From: Chloroflexus aurantiacus J-10-fl
GTDB taxonomy: Bacteria > Chloroflexota > Chloroflexia > Chloroflexales > Chloroflexaceae
DNA length: 64,000 nucleotides
Assembly (NCBI RefSeq): GCF_000018865.1
Contig: NC_010175.1
Span: 3,658,001-3,722,000 of the forward strand
Reading direction: 5' to 3'
A model generated the notes under the pieces. That model was not told where the DNA came from. It ran no database searches and saw only the letters and a program-made list of their open reading frames with translations. Shown here piece by piece: positions 63,793 through 64,000 of the stretch. Position numbers and translations under genes: made by a program. The stretch's first letter is position 1. Each line of letters starts with the position of its first letter.

Positions 63793-64000
63793 CTAGCGTG
63801 AATGGTGGCGCGGATCGAGTGCATCACGCAAACCATCACCAATATAATTAATTGAAATAACTACCAGGAAGATCATGAAACCGGGAAAAATGGCCGCCCA
63901 GGGTGCTGTTGTAATCTGACTTTGGGTATTAGAGAGCATATTCCCCCAGGTAGGTGTGGGAAGCTGTACGCCAAAGCCAAGATAAGAAAGACCACTCTCA
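63793..64000 (-). CDS. DppC/OppC-type peptide ABC transporter permease, C-terminal end (partial)
   Basis: Incomplete: 69 codons visible before the stop at 63793, 5' part beyond the window. Reads LSYLGFGVQLPTPTWGNML, SQITTAPWAAIFPGFMIFLV and GDGLRDALDPR, the hallmark C-terminal end of BPD-type inner membrane permeases for di/oligopeptides (loop followed by a last helix). Its stop is 10 bases before the peptidase gene's start. Confidence 0.93.
   Translation of the reverse strand, partial: ESGLSYLGFGVQLPTPTWGNMLSNTQSQITTAPWAAIFPGFMIFLVVISINYIGDGLRDALDPRHHSR

Overview
The window fits a filamentous anoxygenic phototroph of the Chloroflexus type (moderate GC; Chloroflexus aggregans or a close relative). 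This is inferred from gene content: a NifU-Rieske/NHL/TPR [NiFe]-hydrogenase cluster, many GAF/PAS histidine kinases, Pro-Thr-rich surface proteins, RsbU/STAS-type regulators, and an actinobacterium-like absence of Tat signals on the hydrogenase. No rRNA is present and there is one tRNA (Gly-GCC).

Layout. 1-890 is a repeat field. 891-3395 carries an SDR reductase, a membrane STAS protein and a one-span protein. 3396-7876 holds groES-groEL, controlled by two CIRCE operators, between repeat fields. 7877-18145 has a YwaF-type membrane protein, a polyphosphate-type pair (CYTH; HD-like/CHAD), a small NHLP-leader-like protein followed by an RsbU-type phosphatase, a possible isoprenoid-synthase-fold protein, a COG0523 metallochaperone, a CrtC/AttH-like lipoprotein, pyrC and a TerB-like protein. 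18146-23532 has a zinc-ribbon miniprotein with a structured leader, a large TPM/coiled-coil protein, a lipoprotein and a HAD-like protein. 23762-33354 has tRNA-Gly and then a signalling block: a GAF/degenerate-cyclase protein, a GAF-GAF-PAS protein whose kinase half lies in another frame, a full hybrid-sensor kinase and a Calx-beta surface protein. leuS (33411-36413) has a leader with a leucine-rich upstream ORF. A Phd antitoxin with a truncated VapC follows.

38207-52594 is one hydrogenase locus. On the minus strand it runs DUF1641 protein, hypA, hypB, small subunit, large subunit, endopeptidase, three accessory proteins (one TPR), NifU-Rieske, NHL protein, hypC, hypD, hypE; hypF is divergent. 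The set matches group 2a (Huc-type) uptake hydrogenases: subunits plus complete Ni-Fe(CN)2CO maturation, with the Rieske protein as candidate electron exit.

52595-53930 is a second repeat field. 53931-57128 encodes a membrane protein and a NACHT NTPase ending in a formylglycine-enzyme-like (C-lectin-type) domain; its last domain contains a 23-codon run of NNY codons flanked by RGGSW and GVR, the layout of diversity-generating-retroelement target proteins. 57245-64000 carries a small membrane protein, a secreted ExeM/NucH-like nuclease, a cyanophycinase-like S51 peptidase and the end of a DppC/OppC permease.

The most unusual points are the leuS leader (uORF with 7 Leu in 23 codons, strong SD inside an inverted repeat), the NACHT-FGE protein, the frame-split histidine kinase, the duplicated hypB 3' end, and several dispersed repeat families shared between the repeat fields.
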